The position numbers and the translations under genes were made by a program. A stretch of DNA of 64,000 bases, taken from assembly GCF_002090115.1 (NCBI RefSeq), contig NZ_BBRK01000004.1, forward strand, positions 1,178,001 through 1,242,000, written 5' to 3'. A model generated the notes under the pieces. The model was not told where the DNA came from. It did no database searches and saw only the letters and a list, made by a program, of their open reading frames with translations. Below, one piece after another: positions 18,712-28,233 of this stretch. Origin of the DNA: Demequina sp. NBRC 110054. GTDB lineage: Bacteria > Actinomycetota > Actinomycetes > Actinomycetales > Demequinaceae. Position 1 is the first letter of the stretch. Each line of letters starts with the position of its first letter.

Positions 18712-18730
18712 TATCTGACATTGTTAGATA
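18712..18730. promoter_or_regulatory. Palindromic operator between the GH3 and tetR genes
   Basis: TATCTGACATTGTTAGATA is a near-perfect 19-bp palindrome 41 bp before the GH3 start and 51 bp before the TetR start. It sits in the divergent promoter region, where a TetR-family repressor would bind to control both genes. Confidence 0.7.
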
Positions 18731-18780
18731 ACGCCAGGGTCATCCGCGGGCGGCCGCCTGCGGTGAGCGGGGAGGTGGGC

Positions 18781-19338
18781 ATGGGCGAACGGCTGACGCC
18801 CGAGGTGCGCCGCGCGCGCATCCTCGACACCGCGATGCAGATCCTCGACTCCGACGGTCACCGCGGCCTCACGCTGCGCGCCGTGGCACGCGCGTGCGAC
18901 ATGACGGCGCCGGGCCTCATGCACCATTTCCCGACGCTCGATCACCTGCTCGTCGCCGTCGTCGAGCGGCGCGATCAGCGCGACGAGGTCGAGGGCGAGG
19001 CCAGGCTCGCGGGACGGATCACGCCGCGCGCGATCTTCGACGAGATGATCGAGGGCATCCTCGCGCGCCCCGAGGCGGCGCGGCTGTTCGCCGCGGTCCA
19101 GGCCGACGCGATCGACCCGGCCCATCCCGGCCACGCGTGGTTCGTCCATCGGTACGCCCGCGAGGCCGAGCACTTCACCGCGCTGTTCGGCGACCGGATT
19201 CCCGATGCCGGGGGGCTCGCGCGTCGCTGCATGGCGGCGATCGACGGCCTCCAGCTCCAGTTCCTCGCCGACCCTTCGTTCGACCTTCGCGGCCAGTGGG
19301 CCGCCATGGCCGACGCGCTCCTGTCGCCCGCCGAATGA
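18781..19338 (+). CDS. TetR family transcriptional regulator
   Basis: A 185-residue regulator. The N-terminal TetR helix-turn-helix spans about residues 8-52 (RRARILDTAMQILDSDGHRG, then TLRAVARACDMTAPGLMHHF); the rest is the helical ligand domain. The ATG at 18781 follows GGGGAGG; a GTG 18 bp upstream is an alternative. It is divergent from the GH3 gene across a 109-bp gap with a strong palindrome, so it probably represses that gene. The ligand is unknown. Confidence 0.88.
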   Translation: MGERLTPEVRRARILDTAMQILDSDGHRGLTLRAVARACDMTAPGLMHHFPTLDHLLVAVVERRDQRDEVEGEARLAGRITPRAIFDEMIEGILARPEAARLFAAVQADAIDPAHPGHAWFVHRYAREAEHFTALFGDRIPDAGGLARRCMAAIDGLQLQFLADPSFDLRGQWAAMADALLSPAE

Positions 19339-19413
19339 CCGGGCTCTCCTGGGGCGCCTGACCAGCGCCACAGGGCAGGGGGAGAGGGACGATGCGGGCG
19401 CGAGGACGCCTCG

Positions 19414-21222
19414 TCAGTCCTCGTCGTCCTCGTTCGGGATCACGGTCTCGACCTCGTCGGTGCCGAGCTCGCGGTACGTCACGGACGGACGCACGGTGGG
19501 CATCTCCCCGGTCTCGTCGGAGAGGGGCGCCGCGCTCGCGGCGGTGTCGCCGAGGCCGCTGCGCCGCCGCCAGCGGATGCGGGTGGCGCGCATATCGATC
19601 TCGGTCGTGGTCGGCTCGAGCCCGAACTGGTCGCCCATCTTGGTGATGATCCCGGCCACGAACTCCTCGCGGCTCGCGGTCTTCTGTCTTCGGTGCTCGT
19701 GCGCGAGAGCCGTGAGCGTCGAGATCATCATCCCGATCATGACGATCGAGAACGGCAGCGCCGTGAGGATCGCCGCGGTCTGGAGTGCGGTGAGCCCTCC
19801 CGAGACCATGAGCGCGATCGCGACGGTCGCCGTCGTGGTCGCCCAGAAGACGCGGATCCACGACACGGGCTCCTCGTCGCCTCCGGTCGAGAGCATCGAC
19901 AGCACGAGCGCGCCCGAGTCGGACGACGTCACGAAGAACAGCGCGATGAGGATCATGGCCCCGAAGATGGCGATCTTGCCGCCGGGAAGGCCCTCGAGCA
20001 GTGTGAAGAACGAGCCCTCGACGTCCACGGAGCCGTCGGCGTTCAGCATCCCTCCCTCGCCGTAGAGCTCGCGGTAGATCGCCGAGCCGCCCAGGACCGA
20101 GAACCACAGGAACGTGAGCGAGGCGGGCACGAGCAGGACGCCCCATACGAACTCGCGGACGGTGCGGCCCTTGGAGACACGGGCGATGAAGACGCCGACG
20201 AAGGGCGCCCACGAGATCCACCAGCCCCAGTAGAACGTGGACCACGACGACTGCCACTCCCGGCCCGCCTCACCCGCGAAGGCCGAGGTGTCGAAGGCCA
20301 TCGAGATGAACCCCGACAGGTAGGCGCCGATCGACTGCACGAACTCGCTCAGCAGGAACTCGGTCGGCCCCATGACGAGCACGAAGATCAGGATCGCTCC
20401 CGACAGCACCAGGTTGGTGCTGGACAGCCACTTCATGCCCTTCTGGACACCGGTGACCAGCGAGAAGATCGTCACGCACGTGATGCCGACGATCAGCCAC
20501 ACCTGGGTCGACACGGTCGGGTCGGCGATGCCGGTGCTGTCGAGGCCCGAGGACAGCTGCAGCACGCCGAAGCCGAGCGACGTCGCGAGGCCGAACAGGG
20601 TGCCCACCACGGCGGCAGCGTCGATCACGTCGCCCCAGCGGCCCTTGACCCTGTCCCCGAGCAGCGGCTCGAGCGTCCACCGGATCGACACCGGTCGGCC
20701 GCGACGGTGCACCGCGTAGGCGACCGCGAGGCCCACGACGATGTAGATCGCCCAGGCGTGGAGCCCCCAGTGGAGGAACGTGCGGGCCATCGCCTGCTCG
20801 GCGAGGTAGTCCGGCGCGCCCTCGACGCCCGGTGGCGGAGAGGTGAAGTGCGACAGCGGCTCGGAGACTCCGTAGAACACCAGGCCGATGCCCATGCCGG
20901 CGGCGAACAGCAGGCCGTACCAGCTGAAGTTGGAGAACGCGGGTCGGTCGTCGTCCTTGCCGAGCACGATGTCGCCGTACTGGCTGAACCCCAGGTAGAG
21001 CACGAAGACCACGAACACGGCCGCGATGAGGACGTAGTACCAGCCGAAGGCCGCGATCACGGAGTCGTTGATCGCGTCGAATGCCGCGGCGGCGCCGGTG
21101 GGCCAGATGAGTGCGAACGCCACGAACGTGAAGATGATGACCGCGGCCGGCACGAAGACTGCCTTCGCGAGGCCGGCGCGCGACATGTGGTCCCCGACTC
21201 GCTTCACGTCCTTGACAGCCAT
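19414..21222 (-). CDS. BCCT family transporter (betaine/choline/carnitine)
   Basis: A 602-residue secondary transporter with twelve predicted membrane segments, importing glycine betaine, choline or a similar osmolyte. Family landmarks include the GMGIGLVFYGVSEPL stretch, LHWGLHAWAIY, and the tryptophan-rich WSTFYWGWWISWAPFVGVFIARVS region around TM8. A long hydrophilic C-terminal tail (about 80 residues) could sense osmotic state, as in BetP. It is convergent with the TetR gene and 90 bp from the next minus-strand gene. Confidence 0.93.
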   Translation of the reverse strand: MAVKDVKRVGDHMSRAGLAKAVFVPAAVIIFTFVAFALIWPTGAAAAFDAINDSVIAAFGWYYVLIAAVFVVFVLYLGFSQYGDIVLGKDDDRPAFSNFSWYGLLFAAGMGIGLVFYGVSEPLSHFTSPPPGVEGAPDYLAEQAMARTFLHWGLHAWAIYIVVGLAVAYAVHRRGRPVSIRWTLEPLLGDRVKGRWGDVIDAAAVVGTLFGLATSLGFGVLQLSSGLDSTGIADPTVSTQVWLIVGITCVTIFSLVTGVQKGMKWLSSTNLVLSGAILIFVLVMGPTEFLLSEFVQSIGAYLSGFISMAFDTSAFAGEAGREWQSSWSTFYWGWWISWAPFVGVFIARVSKGRTVREFVWGVLLVPASLTFLWFSVLGGSAIYRELYGEGGMLNADGSVDVEGSFFTLLEGLPGGKIAIFGAMILIALFFVTSSDSGALVLSMLSTGGDEEPVSWIRVFWATTTATVAIALMVSGGLTALQTAAILTALPFSIVMIGMMISTLTALAHEHRRQKTASREEFVAGIITKMGDQFGLEPTTTEIDMRATRIRWRRRSGLGDTAASAAPLSDETGEMPTVRPSVTYRELGTDEVETVIPNEDDED

Positions 21223-21312
21223 GCGATCCCGCCCTCGTCACGTGCGCGCCCGCATGAAGGGGCGCCCTAGATGCAACCTAGTCCTGTGCCGGGCCGTCGG
21301 CACCTGATGCCG

Positions 21313-22161
21313 TCACATCTCCTCGTGCGTGTTCGGGTCGCCGTCGAAGAGCCGGCCGTCGGCGAGGGTCATCGCGTCGATCGCCGCCATCTCCTCGTCC
21401 GTCAGCGAGAACCCGAACACGTCCAGGTTCGCACGCTGACGCTCCGGTGTCGCGGACTTGGGCAGCGGCAGCGAGCCGTGCTGCACGTGCCAGCGCAGGA
21501 CGACCTGCGCGGGGGAGACGCCGTGCGCCTGCGCGGCCGCGGCGACGGTCGCCTGGTCGAACGGTGCGTTGCGCTTGCCGAGCGGGCTCCACGCCTCGGT
21601 GACGATGCCGAGGCGCGCGTGCGCGCCGCGCAGCGCCGCCTGGTTGAACCACGGGTGCATCTCCACCTGGTTGACCACCGGAACGGCGCCCGTGTCGGCG
21701 ATGATCTCCTCGAGCAGGGGCTCGGTGAAGTTGCTGACGCCGATCGAGCGCACGAGGCCCTTGTCGCGCGCCTCCACGAGGGCGCGCCACGCGCCGAGGT
21801 ACTTGCCGGTGATCGGGTTGGGCCAGTGGATCAGCATGACGTCGATGCGGTCCACTCCCATGCGTGCGACGGACTCCTCGATCGACGCGAGCGCGCGCGC
21901 CTGGTCGTGGTGGCGGCCGGGCAGCTTCGACTGCACGGTGACCTCGTCCCGCGCGGCTCCCGACTCGGCGAGGAAGTCGCGCAGCGCCTTGCCGACGGTG
22001 CCCTCGTTCTCGTAGTTCACTGCCGAGTCGAGCAGCCGGTAGCCGTTGTCGAGCGCGGACCGGATCGCGCGGTAGCCGGCGTCGCCGACCAAGGGGTACG
22101 TGCCGAATCCCAGCGCGGGGATCTCGAAGCCGTCGGACAGGGTGTGGGAGGGAATGGTCAT
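21313..22161 (-). CDS. Aldo/keto reductase
   Basis: A 282-residue NADPH-dependent oxidoreductase of the AKR5-like group. The catalytic tetrad is visible: Asp in LLDSAVNYENE with the Tyr, Lys in VQSKLPG, and His in LIHWPNP. The C-terminal PKSATPERQRANLDVFGF segment binds NADPH phosphate. It is a soluble protein with a typical length. Substrate is unknown. It lies between the BCCT transporter and a lipase-like gene on the same strand, with gaps that allow co-transcription. Confidence 0.92.
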   Translation of the reverse strand: MTIPSHTLSDGFEIPALGFGTYPLVGDAGYRAIRSALDNGYRLLDSAVNYENEGTVGKALRDFLAESGAARDEVTVQSKLPGRHHDQARALASIEESVARMGVDRIDVMLIHWPNPITGKYLGAWRALVEARDKGLVRSIGVSNFTEPLLEEIIADTGAVPVVNQVEMHPWFNQAALRGAHARLGIVTEAWSPLGKRNAPFDQATVAAAAQAHGVSPAQVVLRWHVQHGSLPLPKSATPERQRANLDVFGFSLTDEEMAAIDAMTLADGRLFDGDPNTHEEM

Positions 22162-22229
22162 GGGCCCACGCTATGCCCTGCTAGCGGAGCGAGTGCAAGG
22201 CGAGGTTCGCGGCCCTCAGTCGCGCCGCG

Positions 22230-23102
22230 CTACTCCGTGGCGGTGTGCGCTCCCAGCCAGGAGATCAGGTCGGCGATGACCTCGTCCTTGTTGATCTCGT
22301 TGACGAGCTCGTGGCGCGCCCCGGGGTAGATCTTGACGGTCACGTCCGTGAGGCCCGAGCGCTCGCGGTAGTCGCGCTCGAGGTGCCGGATCGAGGAGGG
22401 GCCGCCGAGCGGGTCGTCCTCGCCGACCATGAGCAGGAGGGGCAGGTCGCTGCCGAGGCGACGTGCGGGGCGACCGAGGAGCCGGAGAGTATCGCGCAGG
22501 CCGAAGAGCCTCAGCAGCGGCTTGTCGGAGGTGAGCGGATCGGCCTTGAAGGCGTGGTGCACGGAGGTGTCGCGGCTCAGCCACTCGAGGCCCGTGTCGC
22601 CCAGGTGCTTGTGGCGCGCGTTGAGGTCGCCGCCGTTCATGTGCCGCACCGTGCGGTGTGCCGAGCCCATGAGGATCGCGGCGTCGTAGTCGGCGGCGTG
22701 GTCATTGAGGATGATCTGCGCCATGAGCGAGCCCCACGAATGGCCGAACAGGACCAGGGGCAGGTTGGGGTGAGCCTCGCGGATGATGCCGGTGAGCTGG
22801 CGGACGGCGGCGACCGTGGCGCGGTGCCCACCGATGCCGAGACGGCCCTGTCGACTCGCATCGCCGCCGTGCTGCTCGAGGCCCGTGCGGCCGTGACCGC
22901 GGTGGTCGTCGGCCCACACGGTGAAGCCTGCGGCGGCAAGGGCCCTGCCGACGTGGTCGTAGCGACCGGAGTGCTCGCCCACGCCGTGGAGGAGCTGGAC
23001 GACGCCCCGAGGCCTGTCGGCCTCCCACACCCGCACGTGGATGCGGACGCCGTAGGCGTCGGTGTAGGTCGTGTCCGAGGCGGCCTTGGCGTCGTCGCTC
23101 AT
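22230..23102 (-). CDS. Alpha/beta hydrolase (monoacylglycerol lipase-like)
   Basis: A 290-residue Hydrolase_4/serine aminopeptidase S33-type protein. The nucleophile elbow is GHSWGS (Ser122), the oxyanion region is LLHGVGEHSGRY, the acid is probably the Asp in GEDDPLGG, and the His lies in GARHELVNE. This motif set resembles monoacylglycerol lipases. No signal peptide. The natural substrate is uncertain. Confidence 0.88.
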   Translation of the reverse strand: MSDDAKAASDTTYTDAYGVRIHVRVWEADRPRGVVQLLHGVGEHSGRYDHVGRALAAAGFTVWADDHRGHGRTGLEQHGGDASRQGRLGIGGHRATVAAVRQLTGIIREAHPNLPLVLFGHSWGSLMAQIILNDHAADYDAAILMGSAHRTVRHMNGGDLNARHKHLGDTGLEWLSRDTSVHHAFKADPLTSDKPLLRLFGLRDTLRLLGRPARRLGSDLPLLLMVGEDDPLGGPSSIRHLERDYRERSGLTDVTVKIYPGARHELVNEINKDEVIADLISWLGAHTATE

Positions 23103-23238
23103 GTCTGCACGATATCGGGAGCGGCCCGGGACGGGCGCCGCTTCCGAGGGGCGTGCGGGTGCTGCTGGCGCTCCCCGAGGGGCCGCACGCGTGCTGGTGG
23201 TGACCGCTCGCAGGGACGCAGGGAGAGGGTGAGCGAGG

Positions 23239-23598
23239 TCATGCCGCGATCACGTCTCCCGCGGGCATCGCATCGGTGTCGCCGATCGCGTCGGTCGCGG
23301 AGTCGCGGAACGCGTTGGCCGCCGCGAAGCTCAGGCCCTGGTCCCACACCGCGACGGTGAGGATGCGTGCGTCGTCGGCGAGGTCGGGGCCCTCGCCGTC
23401 GGAGGGGTCGCCGGGGGTCACGGCGGAGGCGTTGACGTAGCGGTCGCCGTCGTCCGTCGACTCCGACGTGGTGGAGGAGTCGGTGATCGCGGGTGCGGAG
23501 GTCTCGGGAGACGCGTCCGTGTCGGTCGCGCAGCCGGAGAGGAGGAGGGCCCCGACTGCGGCTGCCGCGACGGCGGTGAAGGTGCGCTGCGTTCTCAT
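23239..23598 (-). CDS. Small lipoprotein of unknown function
   Basis: A 119-residue protein with a lipoprotein signal (basic MRTQR start, hydrophobic stretch, lipobox LLSGC with Cys at about 23), a Ser/Thr/Asp-rich spacer, and a short folded C-terminus around ILTVAVWDQGLSFAAANAF. I do not recognise the domain. It is probably anchored on the outer face of the membrane. It is divergent from the sirtuin gene. Confidence 0.7.
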   Translation of the reverse strand: MRTQRTFTAVAAAAVGALLLSGCATDTDASPETSAPAITDSSTTSESTDDGDRYVNASAVTPGDPSDGEGPDLADDARILTVAVWDQGLSFAAANAFRDSATDAIGDTDAMPAGDVIAA

Positions 23599-23715
23599 GG
23601 CTTCAGTTCAGTCCCGGACCCTCAGAGCGCGCTGGGAACGCCCTGCGAGGTCGCTCCGAGGTGCCCGCGAGCCCCGCGTTCACGCGTCGGTTCACGTGCG
23701 GCGTAGTGTCGAGGC

Positions 23716-24441
23716 GTGACCACACGCGTGACCGTCCTGACCGGCGCGGGCGTCTCGACGGGCGCCGGCATCCCCGACTTCCGCGGCCCGCAGGGCGTGT
23801 GGACGCTGCGCCCCGACAAGGCACGACTGCTCGAGATCGACGTCTTCGTGAACGACACGGCGATGCGCGAGGAGGGCTGGCGCGACTGGCGCGACCACCC
23901 GACCTGGACCTCGCGGCCGACCGATGCGCATCGCGCCCTCGCGCGCCTCGGCGAGTCGGGTGCGCTCACCGCGCTGCTCACCCAGAACATCGACGGCCTG
24001 CATCAGGCGGGTGGCTCCCGCCCCGAGGACGTGGTCGAGCTCCACGGGGCGCTCCCGACCACGTCGTGCATGGCGTGCGGGGCCGGCCCGATCCCGACGG
24101 TCGACGTGCTCGCGCGCCTCGACGAGCAGCCCGATCCGCGGTGCGCGGAGTGCGGCGGGATCCTCAAGACCGACGTCGTCTACTTCGGGGAGGCGCTCCC
24201 GGAGCGCGCGCTCGAGCGGGCGATCCGCGCCTCTCAGGAGTGCGACGTCTTCGTCGCGATCGGCACGACGCTCACGGTCTACCCGGTCGCGTCGCTGCCG
24301 GGGGTCGCTCTCGACGCGGGCGCCTCGCTCGTCATCGTCAACGCCGAGGCGACGGCGTACGACCGCTATGCGGACGAGGTGATCCGCGAGCCCATCGAGA
24401 CCGCGGTGCCCGCGCTCGTCGAGCGCTGGCTCGCGGACTGA
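23716..24441 (+). CDS. cobB: NAD-dependent protein deacetylase (sirtuin)
   Basis: A 241-residue class III Sir2 protein that removes acyl groups from lysines using NAD. The NAD-binding GAGVSTGAGIPDFRG is near residue 10, the catalytic region is TQNIDGLHQ with the general base in ELHG, and a zinc site is formed by CMACG and CAECG. The GTG at 23716 is the only start that keeps the NAD motif near the N-terminus. An acetyl-CoA synthetase, a classic CobB substrate, is encoded far downstream at 59397. Confidence 0.93.
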   Translation: MTTRVTVLTGAGVSTGAGIPDFRGPQGVWTLRPDKARLLEIDVFVNDTAMREEGWRDWRDHPTWTSRPTDAHRALARLGESGALTALLTQNIDGLHQAGGSRPEDVVELHGALPTTSCMACGAGPIPTVDVLARLDEQPDPRCAECGGILKTDVVYFGEALPERALERAIRASQECDVFVAIGTTLTVYPVASLPGVALDAGASLVIVNAEATAYDRYADEVIREPIETAVPALVERWLAD

Positions 24442-24491
24442 GCCGACCCGAGCCGGACCCACCGGAAAGGCGTTGTTCCCGCCCGGGTGGC

Positions 24492-24524
24492 GCATCGTCC
24501 CCGTCCCAGCGGTCGCATCGTCCC
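24492..24524. repeat. Two GCATCGTCCC motifs upstream of the sucrose phosphorylase gene
   Basis: Copies at 24492-24501 and 24515-24524, same orientation and 23 bp apart, lie in the 124-bp gap before the sucrose phosphorylase start. They could be regulatory or simply part of the dispersed repeat family. Confidence 0.6.
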
Positions 24525-24565
24525 TGTTCCTGCGCGATGCTGGAGCCGAGGGAAGGCGGTGCGCG

Positions 24566-26059
24566 ATGGAGCGTGGCGACGAGAAGGTCCAACTGATCAC
24601 CTATGCCGACAGGCTTGCGGGTGACCTGCCCGGACTCGCGGCGCTCCTGAGGCGAGAGCCGTTCGCGGAGGCGTTCGCGGGCGTGCACGTGCTGCCGTTC
24701 TACACGCCGTTCGACGGCGCCGACGCGGGCTTCGACCCGAGCGACCACACCGAGGTGGACCCGCGGCTCGGCACGTGGGACGACATGCGCGAGCTGTCGA
24801 CCACGCACACCACGATGATGGACCTCATCGTCAACCACGTCTCCTCGGACTCGGCGGCGTTCCAGGACGTCGTCGCGCGCGGGCGCGACTCCGAGTTCCA
24901 CGACATGTTCCTCACGCTCGGCTCGGTCTTCCCCGACGGCGCGACCGAGGAGCAGCTCACCGGGATCTACCGGCCCCGTCCCGGCCTGTGCTTCACTCCC
25001 ATGACGCTCGGGGGCGAGAAGCGGCTCGTGTGGACCACGTTCACGCCGCAGCAGATCGACATCGACGTGCGCTCCGCGCCTGGGCGGGACTACCTCGCGC
25101 GGATCCTCGAGCGCGCGGGGGATGCCGGGGTCTCGCTCGTGCGGCTCGACGCGGTCGGCTATGCGATCAAGGCGCCGGACACCACGTCGTTCATGGTCGC
25201 CGAGACCTTCGACTTCATCGAGGACTTCACGGAGCAGGCGCGCGGGCACGGCGTCGGGGTGCTCGTCGAGGTGCACTCGTACTACCGGCGCCAGCTCGAG
25301 ATCGCGTCCAAGGTGGACCTCGTCTACGACTTCGCGCTGCCGCCGCTCGTGCTGCACGCGCTCTACACCGGTCACGGGGAGGTGCTGAAGCAGTGGATGG
25401 AGATCCGGCCCCGCAACGCTGTCACGGTGCTCGACACCCACGACGGCATCGGGGTCATCGACGTGGGCCCGTCGTCCGATCCCGGCGGCGGTCCCGGGCT
25501 GCTGAGCGATGCGCAGATGGACGAGCTGGTCGAGGGGATCCACTCGCACTCCGGGGAGACCTCGCGCGAGTCGACGGGCGCCGCGGCCTCGAACCTGGAC
25601 CTCTACCAGGTCAACTGCACGTTCTACGACGCGCTCGGCCAGGACGACCGCAGGTACCTGGCCGCGCGCGCGATCCAGCTCTTCACTCCCGGGATCCCGC
25701 AGGTCTACTACGCGGGCGCGCTCGCGGCGGTCAACGATATGGCGCTGCTGCGGTCGACGGGCGTCGGGCGCGACATCAACCGGCCCTACTACGACGGGCC
25801 CGCTTTGGAGGCCGCGCTGTCGCGGCCCGTGGTGCGGGCCCAGCTCGAGCTGTGCGCCTTCCGCAATGAGCTCCCCGCGTTCTCCGGGGACGTCGAGGTC
25901 GGCCTCGACGGCTCGGCCCTCACCATGACCAGGCGCGGGGACGATGCGTGGGCGACCCTGGCCGTCGACCTCGCGTCGGGCGCCACGGTCATCCAGTGGG
26001 AGGGCCCGCGGGGCCGCGGATCCACGGAGGACCTCCTGGAGTCGCCGCCGAAGGTGTGA
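24566..26059 (+). CDS. Sucrose phosphorylase (GH13_18)
   Basis: A 497-residue glucosyl-transferring enzyme that splits sucrose with phosphate into glucose-1-phosphate and fructose, or a close relative acting on sucrose-6-phosphate or glucosylglycerate. The nucleophile is Asp195 in LVRLDAVGYA, the acid/base Glu235 in VLVEVHSY, and the transition-state Asp is in LDTHDGIG (about 293). These positions match the Bifidobacterium enzyme closely. No signal peptide. The ATG at 24566 follows GGGAAGGCGG. It is monocistronic, with two dispersed motifs upstream. Confidence 0.9.
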   Translation: MERGDEKVQLITYADRLAGDLPGLAALLRREPFAEAFAGVHVLPFYTPFDGADAGFDPSDHTEVDPRLGTWDDMRELSTTHTTMMDLIVNHVSSDSAAFQDVVARGRDSEFHDMFLTLGSVFPDGATEEQLTGIYRPRPGLCFTPMTLGGEKRLVWTTFTPQQIDIDVRSAPGRDYLARILERAGDAGVSLVRLDAVGYAIKAPDTTSFMVAETFDFIEDFTEQARGHGVGVLVEVHSYYRRQLEIASKVDLVYDFALPPLVLHALYTGHGEVLKQWMEIRPRNAVTVLDTHDGIGVIDVGPSSDPGGGPGLLSDAQMDELVEGIHSHSGETSRESTGAAASNLDLYQVNCTFYDALGQDDRRYLAARAIQLFTPGIPQVYYAGALAAVNDMALLRSTGVGRDINRPYYDGPALEAALSRPVVRAQLELCAFRNELPAFSGDVEVGLDGSALTMTRRGDDAWATLAVDLASGATVIQWEGPRGRGSTEDLLESPPKV

Positions 26060-26122
26060 GGCGGCGAGCGGCCTCGCGGCCGACCGCCGCGAGGCCGTGG
26101 CGCGCGGAGGTCACGCCTCGCG

Positions 26123-27439
26123 CTACTTGGCGCGCAGGCGTCGCCAGATCTCCGCGACCGTGGGCACGCGGGCGGGCTCCACCTGCATGGCCGCCCTGGT
26201 CTCGCGGCGGCTCGCGATCACGCCGACCACCCCCATCAGCCAGGGGATCAGCAGCGTCGCGAAGGCGATGCGGTACTCGTGCAGCGCGTACTCGGTCGCT
26301 CCCGCGGGGGAGGCGAGCTGGAGGGCGACTCCGACGATGAGGATCGAGATGATCGAGGCGACGAAGCCGCCCATGTTCACGAAGCCGGTCGCGCTGCCGA
26401 CGCGGTGCTGCGCCGCGAACGAGCGCGCGAAGTCCATGCCGACGAGCGACATCGGGCCGCCCGCCGCGACAGCGACCACGAAGAGGATCAGCTGCCACAG
26501 GGGCCGCGGCGTGCTCGGCACGAGGATCGCGACCCACGCCAGCGCGGTCACGGACGCTCCGCCGAGCACGAGCCACGAGCGGCGCATCGGGAAGCGCGAG
26601 GTCATCGCGCCGATGAGCGGTCCCACGGCGATGTTCGTGACCACCGCGACGGTGAGGAGCATCGATGCCTCGGCCGTCGTGCGGCCCTCGCCCTGGGTGA
26701 AGAACGGGACGCCCCACAGCAGCGCGATCGTGTTGATGGAGAAGGGCCCCAGGAAGTGCGACCAGAATCCGAGCCGCACGCCGGGCGTGTGCCAGTGCAG
26801 GCGCAGCGCCTGCGCGATCGAGAACTTGTCGGGCTCCTGGGTGGGCTTGCCGTGGCCCGGTCGCAGCATCGTCCACCAGACCCCGATCGCGGCGAGCACG
26901 CCCACGATCGCGAGGCCGCCGAACGTGCCCGTCCACCCGGTGTGATGCAGGGCGAACGCGACCGGGATGGCCGTGGCGAGCTGACCCGCCTGCCCGAGCA
27001 GGCCGGTCATCTGCACCATCACGGGCACCCGCTTGGGTGGGAAGTAGAGGCCGACCACGCGCGTCGCCGCGATGAAGATGGGGGCGTCGCCGACGCCGAT
27101 CAGCACGCGCGCGACGAGCGCCCAGCCGAAGCCGGGGGCGTAGGCCATGAGGCCCTGGCCGAGCGCCATGACGAGCGAGCCGGCGACCATGACGGGCGCC
27201 GGGCCCCAGCGGTCCAGCAGCACCCCCGCCGGCACCTGCATGGCCGCGTACGCGGCGATCTGCAGGACTGCGAGCATCGACAGCGCGGTGGCCTCGACGC
27301 CGAAGCGGTCGATCGCCTCGACGCCCGCCACCCCGAGCGCCGTGCGGTGGATCACCGCGATGAAGTAGGTGGCCGCCGCGACCGCGAACACCGTCCACGC
27401 GAGGCGGTTGGCGTGGGCTGGGCGTGCGGCGGCGGTCAT
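26123..27439 (-). CDS. MFS transporter
   Basis: A 438-residue major facilitator superfamily protein with twelve predicted membrane segments. It has the loop 2-3 motif (QVPAGVLLDRWGP) and the TM5-like GLLGQAGQLATAIPVAF segment; the LLTVAVVTNIAVGPLIGAM stretch lies in the second half. It resembles the anion/carbohydrate-porter group, but the substrate cannot be named. Convergent with the sucrose phosphorylase gene, so it is not part of that unit. The C-terminal tail is cytoplasmic and basic. Confidence 0.85.
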   Translation of the reverse strand: MTAAARPAHANRLAWTVFAVAAATYFIAVIHRTALGVAGVEAIDRFGVEATALSMLAVLQIAAYAAMQVPAGVLLDRWGPAPVMVAGSLVMALGQGLMAYAPGFGWALVARVLIGVGDAPIFIAATRVVGLYFPPKRVPVMVQMTGLLGQAGQLATAIPVAFALHHTGWTGTFGGLAIVGVLAAIGVWWTMLRPGHGKPTQEPDKFSIAQALRLHWHTPGVRLGFWSHFLGPFSINTIALLWGVPFFTQGEGRTTAEASMLLTVAVVTNIAVGPLIGAMTSRFPMRRSWLVLGGASVTALAWVAILVPSTPRPLWQLILFVVAVAAGGPMSLVGMDFARSFAAQHRVGSATGFVNMGGFVASIISILIVGVALQLASPAGATEYALHEYRIAFATLLIPWLMGVVGVIASRRETRAAMQVEPARVPTVAEIWRRLRAK

Positions 27440-27628
27440 CGGGTTCCTCGGCTGTGGTGGGTGCTTGAGCGACCCGGCGGCGCTGGAGAGTCCGTCGTCA
27501 GGCTACGCCCGTCCACCCGGGGTCCGACGCCACGGTCGAGGTCCGGTGGCGCGGGAACTGGACTGGCGCATCGTCCTGAGGCGTGCGCGAGACCCGGCCG
27601 CATCGTCCCTGCGCGGGAGGCGACCCGC

Positions 27629-28219
27629 TCAAGCGTGACGGACCGGGCCGACCTTCTGGATGTAGCAGCGGCCGCACAGCGACTCGTACTCGGCCTGCTG
27701 GCCGTCGATCGCGACCTGGTCGCCGTGGCTCACGAACTCGCCGTCGATCCGGCGCCCGTTGAACACGGCCTTGGAGCCACAGCGGCAGATGGTCTTGAGC
27801 TCCTCGATCGCGTGCGAGATCTCGAGCAGGCGCAGCGAGCCGGGGAAGGAGTGGGTCATGAAGTCGCCGCGCAGGCCGTAGCAGAGCACCGGGATGCCCC
27901 GCATGACGGCGATCTCGTAGGCCTCGTCCACCTGGGAGGGCGTGAGGAACTGGGCCTCGTCGACGAAGATCGCGTCGATCTGGTCGAGCGGCTGGTGGGT
28001 CTCAAGCTTGTCGAGGAACGACTCCTCGGCACCGAGCAGCACGTCCACCTTGCGCTCCACGCCGATGCGCGACTGGACGGACTCGCCCGCCTTCGTGTCG
28101 ATGCCGGGCTTCACGATGACGGGGTGCTGGTCGCGCTCCTCATAGTTGTAGGCCGCGGTCAGCAGCAGCGCCGACTTGGACGAGTTCATCGCGCCGTAGC
28201 GGAAGTACAGCTTGGCCAC
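27629..28219 (-). CDS. tdk: Thymidine kinase
   Basis: A 196-residue type II thymidine kinase that phosphorylates thymidine for DNA precursor salvage. The P-loop is GAMNSSKSALL, the Walker-B-like segment is FVDEAQFL, and a zinc-binding lasso is formed by CRCGS and CGRCY near the C-terminus. The start is the GTG at 28219, where GGGGAGG gives a good ribosome site; the longer open frame has none. It is convergent to no gene and is followed by a motif-containing gap before the MFS gene. Confidence 0.93.
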   Translation of the reverse strand: MAKLYFRYGAMNSSKSALLLTAAYNYEERDQHPVIVKPGIDTKAGESVQSRIGVERKVDVLLGAEESFLDKLETHQPLDQIDAIFVDEAQFLTPSQVDEAYEIAVMRGIPVLCYGLRGDFMTHSFPGSLRLLEISHAIEELKTICRCGSKAVFNGRRIDGEFVSHGDQVAIDGQQAEYESLCGRCYIQKVGPVRHA

Positions 28220-28233
28220 CGGTGGTCCTCCCC

